This document shows positions 1 through 30,090 of a DNA stretch of 64,000 bases, piece by piece; position 1 is the stretch's first letter, and each line of letters starts with the position of its first letter. The DNA lies in contig NC_087392.1 of assembly GCF_963675165.1 (NCBI RefSeq), positions 265,001 through 329,000 on the forward strand, written 5' to 3'. Below the pieces are notes generated by a model. The model did no database searches and had not been told where the DNA came from. It saw only the letters and a list, made by a program, of their open reading frames with translations. Made by a program: the position numbers and the translations under genes. Source of the DNA: Halichondria panicea. Its lineage: Eukaryota > Porifera > Demospongiae > Suberitida > Halichondriidae.

Positions 1-189
1 CCGAACACCTTTGTCCCCGGGCCCATTCGGGTAAGTGAAATATTCGGATAATCAAAACATGCCAGCTGGCTTCTTTTTGCCAGCCACGTGGGCAATTTCC
101 TACTGCGCATGCTCAGATTGCACTATGCTCTAGCATTCGGATAATCGAGGATTCGGATAACCGGGATTCGGATAACCGAGGCTCAACTG
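1..189 (-). mobile_element. End of a pogo/Tigger-like (Tc1/mariner) DNA transposon
   Basis: Read on the minus strand from 189, the sequence starts CAGTTGAGCCTCGG and continues with three tandem variants of GGTTATCCGAATCC. Such CAGTTGA...TTATCCGAA ends are typical of pogo/Tigger-type elements. The end abuts TA at 190-191, the expected target site. More TTCGGATAA motifs occur at 43-54. The other end lies outside the window, and no transposase coding is visible. This is family recognition from the terminus only. Confidence 0.6.
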
Positions 190-857
190 TATTACCAAAT
201 CAGAGCTTAGCTCAGAGCTTCAGTACACACACTGTGTTGGTTGCCAGTTTCTTGTTAGAGTGTGTGCAGATGTTGTGTCTGCCCTGAGGGAAGTTAGCTG
301 ACCACCTGCATGCCCTGCTAGTGTGTTCCCCTCAGGGTGTAGGTCACAGGGGGGGCCCATTGTGTGCAGAGAGGGCTTGGTAGAGCTGTATAGGGCATTG
401 TCAGGCCTGAGTGGTTAACCCTTTAAGGTAATTTGTGTAACTAGTGATTAATTGTGCATTCTCGAGCTAGTAGGAGAATAGTCTGGTTGTGATAGTCAGC
501 CTCCTCTGGGCAAGGGTATAGCTAGCTCATTGTGCCATTTTGTGGAATTTTCTTTCCATTGGTGTAAGTGTTTTATTAATTTGCATCATGCCTGATCCAA
601 TCAGAACCTCCCCTTAATAGGCCTCCATACATGCAGTGCAGCAATATGATCTCAGTGTTTCCTGTGTAGTCCCACCTAATTGCTTGGTGTCTGGAGGCAT
701 TTAAATCCTTTTATCTATCATCTTTGATGCTAAATATAAAGTTAATGTCTGGTGGTTATCAATACTCACACCCCCAGTAGACAAGCAGCCCCAGGTTGTT
801 AGTGTACACCCTCTAGATCTATATAGATGCTGTTATCACTACCTCCCACTGTAACCT

Positions 858-1053
858 GAGTCAGTGGAGGAGCCCACCACACTCTGTCCATAGCTAGCTG
901 TCTCATGAGTCAGTGGAGGAGCCCACCACACTCTGTCCATAGCTAGCTGTCTCATGAGTCAGTGGAGGAGCCCACCACACTCTGTCCATAGCTAGTTGTC
1001 TCTGAGTCAGCGGAGGAGCCCACCCACACACTGTCCATAGCTAGCTGTCTCAT
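858..1053. repeat. 49-bp tandem repeat, 4 copies
   Basis: Four near-identical units start at 858, 907, 956 and 1004. Each begins GAGTCAGTGGAGGAGCCCAC and contains GTCCATAGCTAGCTGTCTCAT. The last unit is slightly diverged and one base shorter. Non-coding. Confidence 0.9.
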
Positions 1054-1558
1054 GACCACCAATGTGATCTAGTTAGCCGGTTGGTTGAGCAACAGCATAC
1101 CAATAGTGATGTTCACAGCGTACAGTTCCCATACCCACTACAATATAATGATACATAGCATCCAGTTTCCATGTCCACTTTTAGGGCTGTGTGTTTTCAT
1201 ATGGGATACTCTCTAGTCTTGTCTATTAAATTAGAGTGGCTATAATATACTCTTGATGTTGGCAGAGTCTTTGTAGTATCTCAAAACATGTGTAAGCATA
1301 CTCCATAAATGCCTGTAATGATAAGGTGCCTTGTTTACCATCTCCTCTGGGAGCTGGTTGGCTGCTGAATCACTGTGTACATGCTCAGGCAGTCAACAGC
1401 AGATTTGTCTTTCTAGCTAAACCTCATTTGTTTATATTTGTCTTCATTTTATGGACCACCTGGTCTGCACAAAGTTGACACTGCTAGGTGGTGATCATTC
1501 GTCATGTTTGTATTGCACTTGATAGGAAGATGGCTTTCCCACTAAAGTAACTGAGAGC

Positions 1559-1773
<215 letters not shown>

Positions 1774-2285
1774 AGGTAGCTTCAGTTCTGTTGAGTCTAC
1801 TGGAGAGTGTAGAGCAGCTGAGCTTGTAGCTTAAGTGGTTAAGTTGCTCTAACAAAGTAGAAAACAGTTTGGAAGCCAATAATTGTATAATAATCTCCCC
1901 ACTTAATTAGCCAAGTGTGCCACCCTATATATAGTGTTCTCTGAAACAGGAGCACACACACACACAGTTGGTCTAGCTGCTGAATGTTGAGCCTGTGAAG
2001 CTCCTTAAAGAGGCTCTGATAGCTAACCCTCTCCAGTAGTGTGGGGCAACAGAGCCCTGCAATAGTCAGTGGTGTGTGTGTCGTTGTCTCTGTTGTCGGG
2101 CTGCATCTGACCACTAATGTGTATGTGGTGGGCCTTGCAAAGTCCCACTGGAATGTTGATTGCTTCACTAGCTAGTGCACATTCCTGCGAGCTATTGGTA
2201 TTGATTGTAGCAAACAGTTTATTCAGATGTACAAGGTTCTTGCTTGTTGTGTGTGTGTACCAGCTGTGACCTCTGACCCCTGCAG

Positions 2286-20485
<18,200 letters not shown>

Positions 20486-20828
20486 AGGGTTTTTAATCGA
20501 TGTGTGCATATCATCACCGTGTGTATCATATAGGCTACATGAACTGTAGTAGTTATTTAACTCAGTGTACATGTGTGGGTCACCTTGCTGCTGCATGTAT
20601 ATGTTATTACTGTACTCCCAGCTAATCTTTTTAATGTTCATTCTGCACAAGTTCAATACATGTATATTATTATGTACAGTGTATTTTAATTACTATTTTT
20701 GACAATAAGTTGTTCAATTCACATGCATGGCTAACTTGTTGAATTCACGTACACGTATGTAACATAATGAAAACTACAACAGTATAATTATATGAAGTTC
20801 TCTGAAAAATGCCATTATAGCTAGTTTG
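20486..20828. other. Convergent gap: 3' ends of the ROS1-like and aGPCR genes
   Basis: This 343-bp AT-rich gap holds the 3' untranslated ends of two genes that converge. I see no canonical AATAAA on either strand and no additional gene. Confidence 0.5.
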
Positions 20829-23800
20829 TTAGTTGTCATAAATGTTGATATCTTCTCCTTTCTCCACGCTAACAGCTGTGGGGTCCAGACTCTTGTACAC
20901 AGCATTGTGGGGGGTGGCATAGGCGGGGTTTGGGAACACTAGGGGACCAGCTATAAGGGGGAGGGGTAATGACATGCATATTGGAACACACACGGTAATA
21001 AGTATGACCTACATTGTTGATTGGTTGGTGACTTGCTGTATCGCTGTGATCCTGATGTGCTATGCTACAGGGGGGGGGGGGGGGGGGTGAGGTCAACTGA
21101 CATGCATGGTGGGGGGTAACTACCATGAGCTGGTCTATGCGGACTCCCAAAGGGTCACTCTGATGTGGAGGTGTGTCAGAGTGTGGAGTAGAACCATTCA
21201 CAAAGGTATCGCGTCGTACCTACAGCAGTGATGGTGTACACACAGCATGATATTAGCTAGTGCTACCAGCTAGAACAATACAAACCTGGTCTGGGAAGAG
21301 GACCAACATTGAGAACACGGCAAGACCCTGCATGTGAAATAACATTTCTCATACATAACGTGTGAGAATATTTCAAATTTAATGGTCAAAGAGTTGAGCA
21401 ACTCCTCCATCTCTTAGTTTAGGTAGGTCACCTGGAAAGCCATGCAGAGAGTGGATGCCTGGAGAAGTGGAGTGGAGGATAGGTCCTGGAGCACAGTACC
21501 CACAGACCAGCAGAGGCCCATCACCACTACCAGCGCAGCAAAACACTTCAGCCAGTATCTGTACAGGGAGAAGACCAACATCAAATGTGTTGCTAAGTTA
21601 TAATTGTACACACACACACACACACACACACACGCCCACACACACACACACGCCCACACACACACACACACACAGCACATACACTTCTGACTTTATCTCC
21701 CTCCTCTTGGAGTGTCTATACAGCATAGCCATGGCCACCAACAACACCACAATGTTCCCCTGTGCAGACAGGCGCATGGTGATAGGTACTTGACCATGCA
21801 GCTGTGGTTATATACTTACCATGACAATGAGAAGGACTGGGGAAATGGAGACCCACATAAACCCACCACCATAACCCAGCCAGCACCTGTGTATACATGA
21901 GGCCATACTGAAGGGCTGTATACAGTTCCTTCACTTCGTTACCCACCTAGCATCTCTAGTATAGAGCCATGAGCCAGTCAGCAAGTGCCTGAGGGCGAGG
22001 GCTAGTGACAAGTACAGGGCAGGCAGACCTGCACACAGTGGTCTTGTTATAGTGGATCAAAGCATGGCGGGTGTGGACTAACCGTAGCTGAGGATGGTGA
22101 AGGTTAGAATTGTACAATACTTTTTCTTGCGGCTAGTCTTGATCACACCCACACAGAGCACCACCCCCTCCATTAACAACCACAGGAAGGCCGCCATGTA
22201 CAAGTATTGCAAGGCTACAGCAACTGCAGAGCAAAATATCTGTACAGAGAAAATTAATGTTAGCGTTAAGAGCATCTTTGAACGGCCATAACTTTAGTTC
22301 CGTTGTTCCAATAACGTTAATTTTACAACTTTCTGAAAGATTAGGAAGAGATCATGTGATGCAAGAGACCCATAGAGCTTAAATCAGATAATGATGCTCA
22401 ATTTATACCTGATTGTGTGTTTTGTCAATAGCTGTGACAAATACGAGTTGATAGGCTATCAGAGACAGACACAGCTGTACATGAACGTAGCTCCGTGGTG
22501 ACCAGAGCGACCTGATCAAGAGACATCAAGGGTCAATACACAAGCACACAAGGTTGTGATGGTAGCTCACCTGATGCATGTGTGGATGAGCACCGTGAGA
22601 GTCATAGCAACCAGAGATATGGCCACAGCAGTATAGCTGACGAGGTCAAAGTGTACACTAGCATCATCTCCATGGGGGGTCAGTAGGACGGCAATGTGGG
22701 AGGGATGGGTACATGTGCACACAGTGAGAGTGTCTGTTGACTGGTCATGGTCAACTGCACATCCATCACCAGACCACCTCATCCTGTGAACACACAATGA
22801 TAAGGTTGATTGAACAAACTATTACGTATATTTACGAGTCAGTCTTCCAGAACCTGCACACTTGTTCCTTCTCATCCTGCAGTGCACCAGTAATGAATGC
22901 ATGTATACAAGGATGTAACTTACAGGATTGGCTCTGAGGGTAATCTTGACTTGAGACTGTAAGCCCCGTGTGTTACACACCTCCTCCCCACAGAGGACAG
23001 CTGTGGAGAGCACAGGACCATCAATACTGTACCCACTCAGCGTGTCACTAATGGAGACGAGGAATGTGATGAGTCAGCACTCTATAAAGAATGCCCTTAC
23101 TTATCGTCCAGAATATCAGTCATGTCAGTCAAGTAAAAGGAAGCAATCTTTCCTGTGGAATGTAAGATAGTGTGTAAGATAGTGTGTACCTCACATGATC
23201 ACAGCTATGTAGCTATATACACTCCACTAGCAATGTCACGCATGTCGTCATAATGGTGCCATCAAAAGTTCTTATTGAGAGATAAAATTACTTGCCAATT
23301 TAGCCACACAATGGAAAATAATAGCCCATGGTTCAAGGCCGAAAAAACGATTTTCTGATTTTCTGAAAGCTTAGAAAGAGACCTTTCAAATGATTTCATC
23401 AAAGTTCATATTTGAGTAATTAAAATATTTACCAATTTAGCCATACCATGGTCCAAAGCCGAAAAATGACAAATTATGGCCCCAACAAAATTTTGGATTG
23501 GAACACATTATTTGAAAGGTCTCTTTCTAAGCTTTCAGAAAATCATAAAAATTTTGAAATTGGATCAATGATACTAAAGTTATGGGGTTGAAAGATATTC
23601 AATCCCCCCCCCCATCCGTTTAATCAATGGTTTGGGGGCTCTTTTTGTTAAGCATCATCTTGTAAGCCTGCAAATAGTAATGGTAGCCATGCAAACTCAC
23701 CGGAGGTAGTTCCAGTTAGTCTCTGTAACTCTTGACCATCTAGAATGATAGAACTGCCATTGACTGCCATTGCAACAAGGTCACCCACAAAGGTAGCTTC

Positions 23801-26344
23801 AGACACATTCATCTCTGCACACACAGTGTATATAAGCATGGAGACGGTGGTAAGAGACAGACAAACACTCACTGATAAAACCAACATCCACAAAAGAGAC
23901 GTTGAAAGCGAGGAGAGCAAGGCGATCCAAGCATATTAAAATCTCGGACGCCACTTCCACTCTCTCTGCCTGTGCAAAGGAGCACACATGTGTACAATAC
24001 AGTATTGTTTGCGGTCATGGCTTACTGCTGGTAGCTTCTTGGTGTTCTGTAGAAGCCTTGCCAGTGCTCTCAGCATGGCCTAGGGACATAATTATTGTAC
24101 AGATTACATTGTTTAAATCATACGATTTATATACAAGTGTTGTTATGATTAGAGGGGCGCCTTATTAATTACTCACCTCAGGGTCCAGTGTCAAGGGGGG
24201 TCCTGACAACACCCTGGTGATGATCTCCTCCAGTATCTGCATAGCTGTCCTCATGTCCTCTTCCTTCACCAGCTCTAGCATGGCTGAGACAGGGTCAGCT
24301 GCCTCTGTACCCACGGATACCCTAGTAGTAGCAACTGCTGTGCCTGCTTCATTTGTAGCTGTAGAGACGGCCATCGTGGTAGCTTCTTCTGTAGACGCGG
24401 CCATCGTAGTAGCTTCTTCAGTGGTGGGGGCCATCGTAGTAGCTTCTTCAGTGGTGGGGGCCATGGTGGTAGCTTCTTCAGTGGTGGGGGACATCGTAGT
24501 AGCTTCTTCAGTGGTAGCTTCTTCAGTGGTGGGGGCCATCGTGGTAGCTTCTTCAGTGGTAGCTTCTTCTGTAGACGCGGCTATCGTAGTAGCTTCTTCA
24601 GTGGTGGGGGCCATGGTGGTAGCTTCTTCTGTAGACGCGGCTATCGTAGTAGCTTCTTCAGTGATGGGGGCCATTGTGGTAGCTTCTTCAGTGGTGGGGG
24701 CCATTGTGGTAGCTTCTTCAGTGGTGGGGGCCATCGTGGTAGCTTCTTCAGTGGTAGCTTCTTCAGTGGTGGGGGCCATCGTGGTAGCTTCTTCAGTGGT
24801 AGCTTCTTCAGTGGTGGGGGCCATCGTAGTAGCTTCTTCAGCGGTGGGGGCCATGGTAGTAGCTTCTTCAGTAGTGGCGGCCATCGTAGTAGCTTCTTCT
24901 GTAGATGCGGCTATCGTAGTAGCTTCCTCAGTGGTGGGGGCCATCGTGGTAGCTTCTTCAGTGGTGGCGGCCATCGTGGTAGCTTCTTCAGTGGTGGGGG
25001 TCATCGTGGTAGCTTCTTCAGTGGTGGCGGCCATCGTAGTAGCTTCTTCTGTAGACGCGGCTATCGTAGTAGCTTCCTCAGTGGTGGGGGCCATCGTAGT
25101 AGCTTCTTCTGTAGACGCGGCTATCGTAGTAGCTTCTTCAGTAGTGGCGGCCATCGTAGTAGCTTCTTCAGTGGTGGGGGTCATCGTGGTAGCTTCTTCA
25201 GTGGTGGGGGCCATCGTGATAGCTTCTTCAGTGGTGGCGGCCATCGTGGTAGCTTCTTCAGTGGTGGGGGCCATCGTAGTAGCTTCTTCAGTGGTAGGGG
25301 ACATCGTGGTAGCTTCTTCAGTGGTGGCGGCCATCGTAGTAGCTTCTTCAGTAGCTTCTTCAGTGGTGGCGGCCATCGTAGTAGCTTCTTCAGTAGCTTC
25401 TTCAGTGGTGGGGGCCATTGTGGTAGCTTCTTCAGTAGCTTCTTCAGTGGTGGCGGCCATCGTAGTAGCTTCTTCAGTAGCTTCTTCAGTGGTGGGGGCC
25501 ATTGTGGTAGCTTCTTCAGTAGCTTCTTCAGTGGTGGGGGCCATTGTGGTAGCTTCTTCAGTGGTGGGGGCCATTGTGGTAGCTTCTTCAGTGGTAGGGG
25601 ACATCGTGGTAGCTTCTTCAGTGGTGGCGGCCATCGTAGTAGCTTCTTCAGTAGCTTCTTCAGTGGTGGGGGACATCGTGGTAGCTTCTTCTGTAGCTTC
25701 TTCAGTAGTGGGGGCCATCGTGGTAGCTTCCTCAGTGGTGGGGGCCATCGTGGTAGCTTCTTCAGTGGTAGCTTCTTCAGTAGCTTCTTCAGTGGTGGGG
25801 GCCATCGTGGTAGCTTCTTCTGTAGACGCGGCTATCGTAGTAGCTTCCTCAGTGGTGGGGGCCATCGTGGTAGCCGCTTCTGAACTTTGGTCACTATCCT
25901 CAGAGCTTTGGCAATTATTTGGGTTGGAGCTCTGACCATTATTTTGGTTGGAGGAGCCTTGACCATTATTTCGGTTGGAGCATTGACCGTTATTTTGGTT
26001 GGTACCTTGCCCGTTATTGTGGTTGGTATCCTCAGAGCTTTGGTCACTATCCTCAGAGCTTTGGTCACTATCCTCAGAGCTTTGGTCGGTATCCTCAGAG
26101 CTTTGGTCGGTATCCTCAGAGCTTTGGTCGCTGGCTGATCTAATTGTCCTGTACTCTGCATCTCCATCAAGTCTTCGGTGCACATCACGATGTTCACTCA
26201 CTGCATAAACAGAAATATAGAATGAGACAGCACATCATACAAATTCAGTAGAAAGCTTTTACCCCCAGTGGAGGGACCCCCTGCATAGGCACTAGCCATG
26301 GCAACCAGAACAAGTAGAACAGAAACACTTGAGTACATTCTCAT
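20829..26344 (-). CDS. Adhesion G-protein-coupled receptor with Thr/Glu repeat stalk
   Basis: Exon 1 (26263-26344) encodes a signal peptide (MRMYSSVSVLLVLVAMASAY). Exon 2 (24177-26200) encodes about 675 residues: DQSSEDT repeats, NQNNGQ repeats, then a long stalk of TTEEATTMAP-type units. Exons at 24026-24079, 23873-23969 and onward to about 22850 form a short GAIN-like region. The GPS follows (CTCTHPSHIAVLL, codons near 22690-22730) with TM1. TM2 (HVQLCLSLIAYQLVFVTAID) lies near 22430-22520, TM3 at about 22100-22240, TM4-5 at 21820-22030, TM6 at 21420-21560, TM7 (QGLAVFSMLVLF) near 21290-21335. The tail ends at TAA 20829-20831. The start at 26344 suits the signal peptide and the TATA box just upstream; the in-frame ATG at 26395 would lie upstream of the likely transcription start. 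Subfamily and ligand cannot be assigned. The GPS is atypical (HPS instead of HLT/HLS). Confidence 0.88.
22270..22410. repeat. Partial foldback repeat in aGPCR intron
   Basis: GGCCATAACTTTAGTTCCGT followed by TGTTCCAATAACGTTAATTT, then ACTTTCTGAAAGATTAGGAA, matches the left arm of the dispersed foldback family. The right arm is missing. Confidence 0.6.
23250..23645. repeat. Foldback repeat family copy in aGPCR intron
   Basis: Contains GCCGAAAAATGACAAATTAT, ACACATTATTTGAAAGGTCT, CTTTCTAAGCTTTCAGAAAA and the right-hand arm ATTGGATCAATGATACTAAA followed by GTTATGG and a poly-C run. A second set of motifs (GATTTTCTGAAAGCTTAG) lies at about 23355, suggesting a nested or tandem copy. Confidence 0.75.
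24360..25880 (-). repeat. Coding 30-bp minisatellite (aGPCR stalk)
   Basis: Roughly fifty 30-bp units encode TTEEATTMAP, TTEEATTMAA, STEEATTIAA and close variants, interspersed with shortened EEATEEATT units. Length changes are multiples of 15 or 30 bp, so the frame is always kept. The dense Thr/Ser suggests an O-glycosylated, negatively charged stalk. The opposite strand has a 572-codon open frame through the same repeats, which I take as a shadow. Confidence 0.93.
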
Positions 26345-26403
26345 CTTTGCTTGGACTTCAGCAACTAACTCTTTGCTTGGACTGCATGTCTCCAAGTCCT
26401 GTC

Positions 26404-26411
26404 CTTATATA
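26404..26411 (-). promoter_or_regulatory. TATA box of the aGPCR gene
   Basis: The minus strand reads TATATAAG here, about 60 bp upstream of the ATG at 26344. With the usual 25-30 bp spacing, transcription would start near 26375-26380. That puts the upstream ATG at 26395 outside the transcript and supports the 26344 start. Confidence 0.55.
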
Positions 26412-27004
26412 CAGACAATGCACAGACATAATCATGAATGCAGGCAGACAGTGCATAAATTGTTGTGAGTACGTAGCATATACAAGGAATGCAACTCTTA
26501 TTTTTGATGTGGTACGAAACCAACAACATTCCCTATGACTGCAGCTAAAGAAGCACATGACAAACGCAGTCTCTAAAAGATGCTCATAATTACTGAAAAT
26601 GCAACGGAACACCTAATTTAAATGTAATTAGAGAGTACTAATCTTATAGCTTGAGTACAGACATATCTTCAGGTGAATTTGCACAACTCTGAATACTCCC
26701 TAAAGCAATAACATGCATTGTAAGCCAACCAAAGCCTTCTCCCTGCGTACACTATATACAGCGCCTAGCCCCCAGGTACTCTGATCTATATGTAAATAGG
26801 ATAATGCATGCTCCATTAAACAAGAGCTCTGTATAGCTCCCTAAAGTGTGAAGAACCGGAGTGGGGTAGACAACACAATGAGGACCACCAGCAGGACAAA
26901 GCCAGCTGCTCTCATCCACGATGCTATGGACACTATCCTCAGTCATACAATACTCCACATGTGATATCACAGAATAATAAACCGCACATTCCCGTGGGCG
27001 ACAT
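26412..27004. other. Intergenic, nothing recognised
   Basis: About 590 bp between the aGPCR promoter and the 3' end of UTP14. AT-rich with only small scattered open frames; no RNA gene or repeat of the local families was seen. Confidence 0.5.
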
Positions 27005-27010
27005 TTTATT
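27005..27010 (-). promoter_or_regulatory. Poly(A) signal of UTP14
   Basis: AATAAA on the minus strand, about 47 bp beyond the UTP14 stop codon. Confidence 0.65.
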
Positions 27011-27056
27011 GAAAACAATACTCAAAAGTGCACTTACACAGAAATCAGAGGATAAA

Positions 27057-30000
27057 TTAAGCTGTCAAGTTCTTTCGTTTTTTAGCTACCAAAGTCTTGT
27101 TCTTTTTTTGAGTGCGTTTCATGAATTCTTGCACATCCTCCGTGAGCTTGAGTGGTTCAATAACACAACCTGCAGCAGGTCGGGGTACACATTGCATCAC
27201 TATATATAAACAAGGGTGTATAAAAGAAGAGAGGGCATGCAACTCCACTATCAGTACACGTAGCTAGCAGAGTTCAAACGTGGGCGGAGGAATGTGTGCA
27301 TTTGCATGAAGTGCTAAAAATAGAAATTTCATTTCATGCACAGTCATGCACAGTCATGCACATTCATCCGCCCACGTTTGAACTCTGCTCATATAGGAGT
27401 TGCATGCCCTCTCTTCTCTTATACGCCCTTAATATAAACACTACCTGTTGCCGTGGTGACTCGTGGCTTAATGACAGAGTGGAAGGTGGCCTCAGTGTTC
27501 CAATGTCTGCCTAGAGGGCCAGAATGGGTCCTGTTGTACTGGTCTCTCGAAGTGTACGGCCATGGCAATCCCTTCACCTGTATGGGGGTAATAATTCATA
27601 CACTAGTAAGATGATACTTACCAGATGTTTGTCAATCTTTTTGTCAGTATTTTCTGAGATAATGACATTCTTGATATGTGCATCTCTCCTTGGTTTCTCA
27701 GGGATCTTCTTCACAATCTTTCTTGCCTTTCGTGGAGGCTTGACCCCCTCTCCACCCCACACACCCCAACCTGTATCACACAATGTTAACTTAGAGTATG
27801 TAGTTGAAAAATCTCAGCAACAATCTTCAATCAAAGTTTCATGTGCACACACAGTTGTATTATATAATATGTACACCCACCCGGCAACGTGAGGTCAAGG
27901 GTCAACGCCTTGCTGTCCTCCAGCAGCTGCTGTTTCTCTTCCGTAAACTGTCTAACAACATCGTCTCCAGCAAAGGCCTCTGCCACATTCCCCAGCTGGT
28001 CTGGGGGTAGGTCGGACATCACTACCCCCCTGACGAGGGGGCTAGTGAGCGAGGGGGTCACTATCTGGGGGTATGTGGTCTTACTAACAGCACTGTCTGT
28101 GTGGGGGGGATTATGCACAGTTATACAGTCTCCATTAAAAGGTTATGATTAGAAACTAAAATACAAATTCAGGAATAATAAACACTGAACCTTTGAAAGC
28201 TATTGACAAAGAATAGCACTAATTGGTTGTGTGTTTCAGAGTAACCATATATCCTTACCCGAGTGTTGTAGCCAGGGGTTGCCATGGCTACTCGGCTCAT
28301 CTAAAATGTCCAGTTCTGTATCTGATGGATCATCCTCCTCCTCACTGCTGTATTGGGTGTGTGTGGTCAACCACCACATCAGAGGAGAGGCTCACCTGCT
28401 GGAGTCTTGTGGGGCTTTGGTCTTGAGGGACTGTCCCTTGGAGTGGAGCTCAGACAATGCCTCCTGTGTCTGCAGTGTACATGAACAGTGAACACATACA
28501 ACGTGTCCACACTGGTCGGTGGTGGTGAGCGGTCTTAGGCTTTAAAAAAGGCAAATTTGTGTGTTGAAAATAGCCACTATTTGAATATTCTAGGCACATC
28601 TCTGACCACGGTGCTAGGACATGTTAGAGTAGTTGTACTTACTGAGCTCTCTTTGTGCACTCTGGTCAGCTGTTGTTTGGCCCACTTGGACATTCGACTG
28701 TGTTTCAGTGTCATCCTCTCCTATGGTAACACGTTACACATGTACTGCACACAATACTGGCATGCTCACCTCGGCCCTCAGCCGCTCTGCCTTGTCAGCC
28801 ACGCCCTCTTCCTCCTCCCCCTCGGTAATAGGAAGCTTGGCTTGTATGGCCTCTCGTTTCTTGCGTTGGATACGATGGAACCTACAAAGAATGGAATATG
28901 GAGCATTGGAGAGACAGTACAAAACCTGAAAATCTCAATTGAACCACATTTCTCACTTTTTGCTCTTGATCTTCTTAGTTCGTTTGGCTTTCTGTTCATA
29001 ATAGGACATGAGGGCTCTCATCTTCTGTAGCTCTCTCCTCCGCTCGGTTGCCTACAAGCAGTCTAACACAACATGACAGGAGTCACGAGGGACCTCACCT
29101 CCTCCAGCGAGAGGCGAGTAAGAGACTCTCTCTCTGCTTTAGTCAGCTCTTCATTCTCAACCTCCACATTGTCACTTCCAGCCAGAACACTCGCTATTTG
29201 GAGCTCAAAATCAGACTGCGGCTGTGTGTGTGTGTGTGTATGTGGGGTAACAGGTGATTCTCTGCTTTGCTAATTGTTGTGATCGTCCGCTAAGTATCTG
29301 AAGTGAGGCATCAATGTACTGTACTTACCTTGAAGTTGTCCACTTTGGTTGAGAGAGAAGGCGGAGCAACTCGATCCTCTTGCAGGGGAAACGACAAGTG
29401 CTCGGCCTTGAGGAGGTGGAGAGAGTTATGAGGATCACAAAGGGTTAATAAACACACCTCTCTGTTCTTCTTGACGATTGGGGCCCACTTGGCCACCTGT
29501 TTAGAGCTCTCCACGTACGCAACCCCTCGTTGGATCTGTGGGGGAGGGGGTGGGCATACCAACACTGTCTGTGTGAGTCATGACCTCACCTGATCAGCCC
29601 TCACTCTGGAGAGGGGGGTGGGCAGGGGTTTCCCCTTATCCTCGGCACTAGCCAGACGTTGATGTAGAGCGGCCAATGAGGGGGTCTTGACACCTGCCAG
29701 TAACGCCCCCACACTTACACCACCTATAAAGCACAGACTGTGTTGAGAGGCTGGGATGGAGGGACCACCTGCTCACCTGACGTCCCTGTGTCAAGGTGAT
29801 GCTCTGATACTTGACCAGCTGCCTCGCTTCTCTGACCCACTCTCTTCCTAGCGTACATAAATGTCATTAATTTAGTAATATTATATACTAGATGTGGAAA
29901 TTTTCCAGCAGCTCACCTCTTCTTTCCCAGTGTGCTAATAGCAGACAGTAGATCTTTATGGTTTTCTGACCCCGCCCCCTCACCCTACAAACATGCATAC

Positions 30001-30090
30001 GTATACAGTATGTGTGTTACTACAATCATTGTCATGGCCTACTTCAGAGTCTGAAGGTGAAGGGCTTTTGGGGAAATCATCCTCTGACAT
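27057..30090 (-). CDS. UTP14: UTP14, U3 snoRNA-associated SSU processome factor
   Basis: About 16 small exons. The start ATG (30088-30090) opens MSEDDFPKSPSPSDS. Conserved UTP14 blocks in order: VESSKQVAKWAPIVKKNREV (about 29455-29538), FPLQEDRVAPPSLSTK (29327-29408), MSYYEQKAKRTKKIKSKKFH with flanking basic coil (28770-29055), MTLKHSRMSKWAKQQL (28640-28722), an acidic stretch (28257-28346), GWGVWGGEGVKP and VIISE (27621-27770), then PWPYTSRDQYNRT (27445-27590). The terminal exon (27057-27170) encodes the Lys-rich end. In yeast and humans Utp14 activates the helicase Dhr1/DHX37 during 18S rRNA maturation in the nucleolus. The GWGxWGG and VIISE blocks make the assignment firm. Some internal exon borders were placed by eye. 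Confidence 0.93.
27212..27430. mobile_element. Short TIR element (MITE) in the last UTP14 intron
   Basis: The left arm AAGGGTGTATAAAAGAAGAG (from 27212) and the right arm ending CTCTTCTCTTATACGCCCTT (27430) are near-perfect reverse complements. The match continues inward through GGGCATGCAACTCC, and again at AGCAGAGTTCAAACGTGGGC / GCCCACGTTTGAACTCTGCT. ATATAAAC lies on both outer sides (204-211 and 432-439), a likely 8-bp target duplication. About 219 bp, no coding; hAT- or Mutator-type size, superfamily uncertain. Confidence 0.75.

Noticed and set aside
24217-25935. 572-codon plus-strand frame (Val/Ser/Ala repeats)
   Set aside because: Antisense shadow of the aGPCR stalk exon, whose own frame has signal peptide, correct splice sites and downstream 7TM exons.
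26345-26395. aGPCR start at 26395
   Set aside because: It would hide the signal peptide behind 17 polar residues and lies upstream of the transcription start predicted by the TATA box at 26404-26411.
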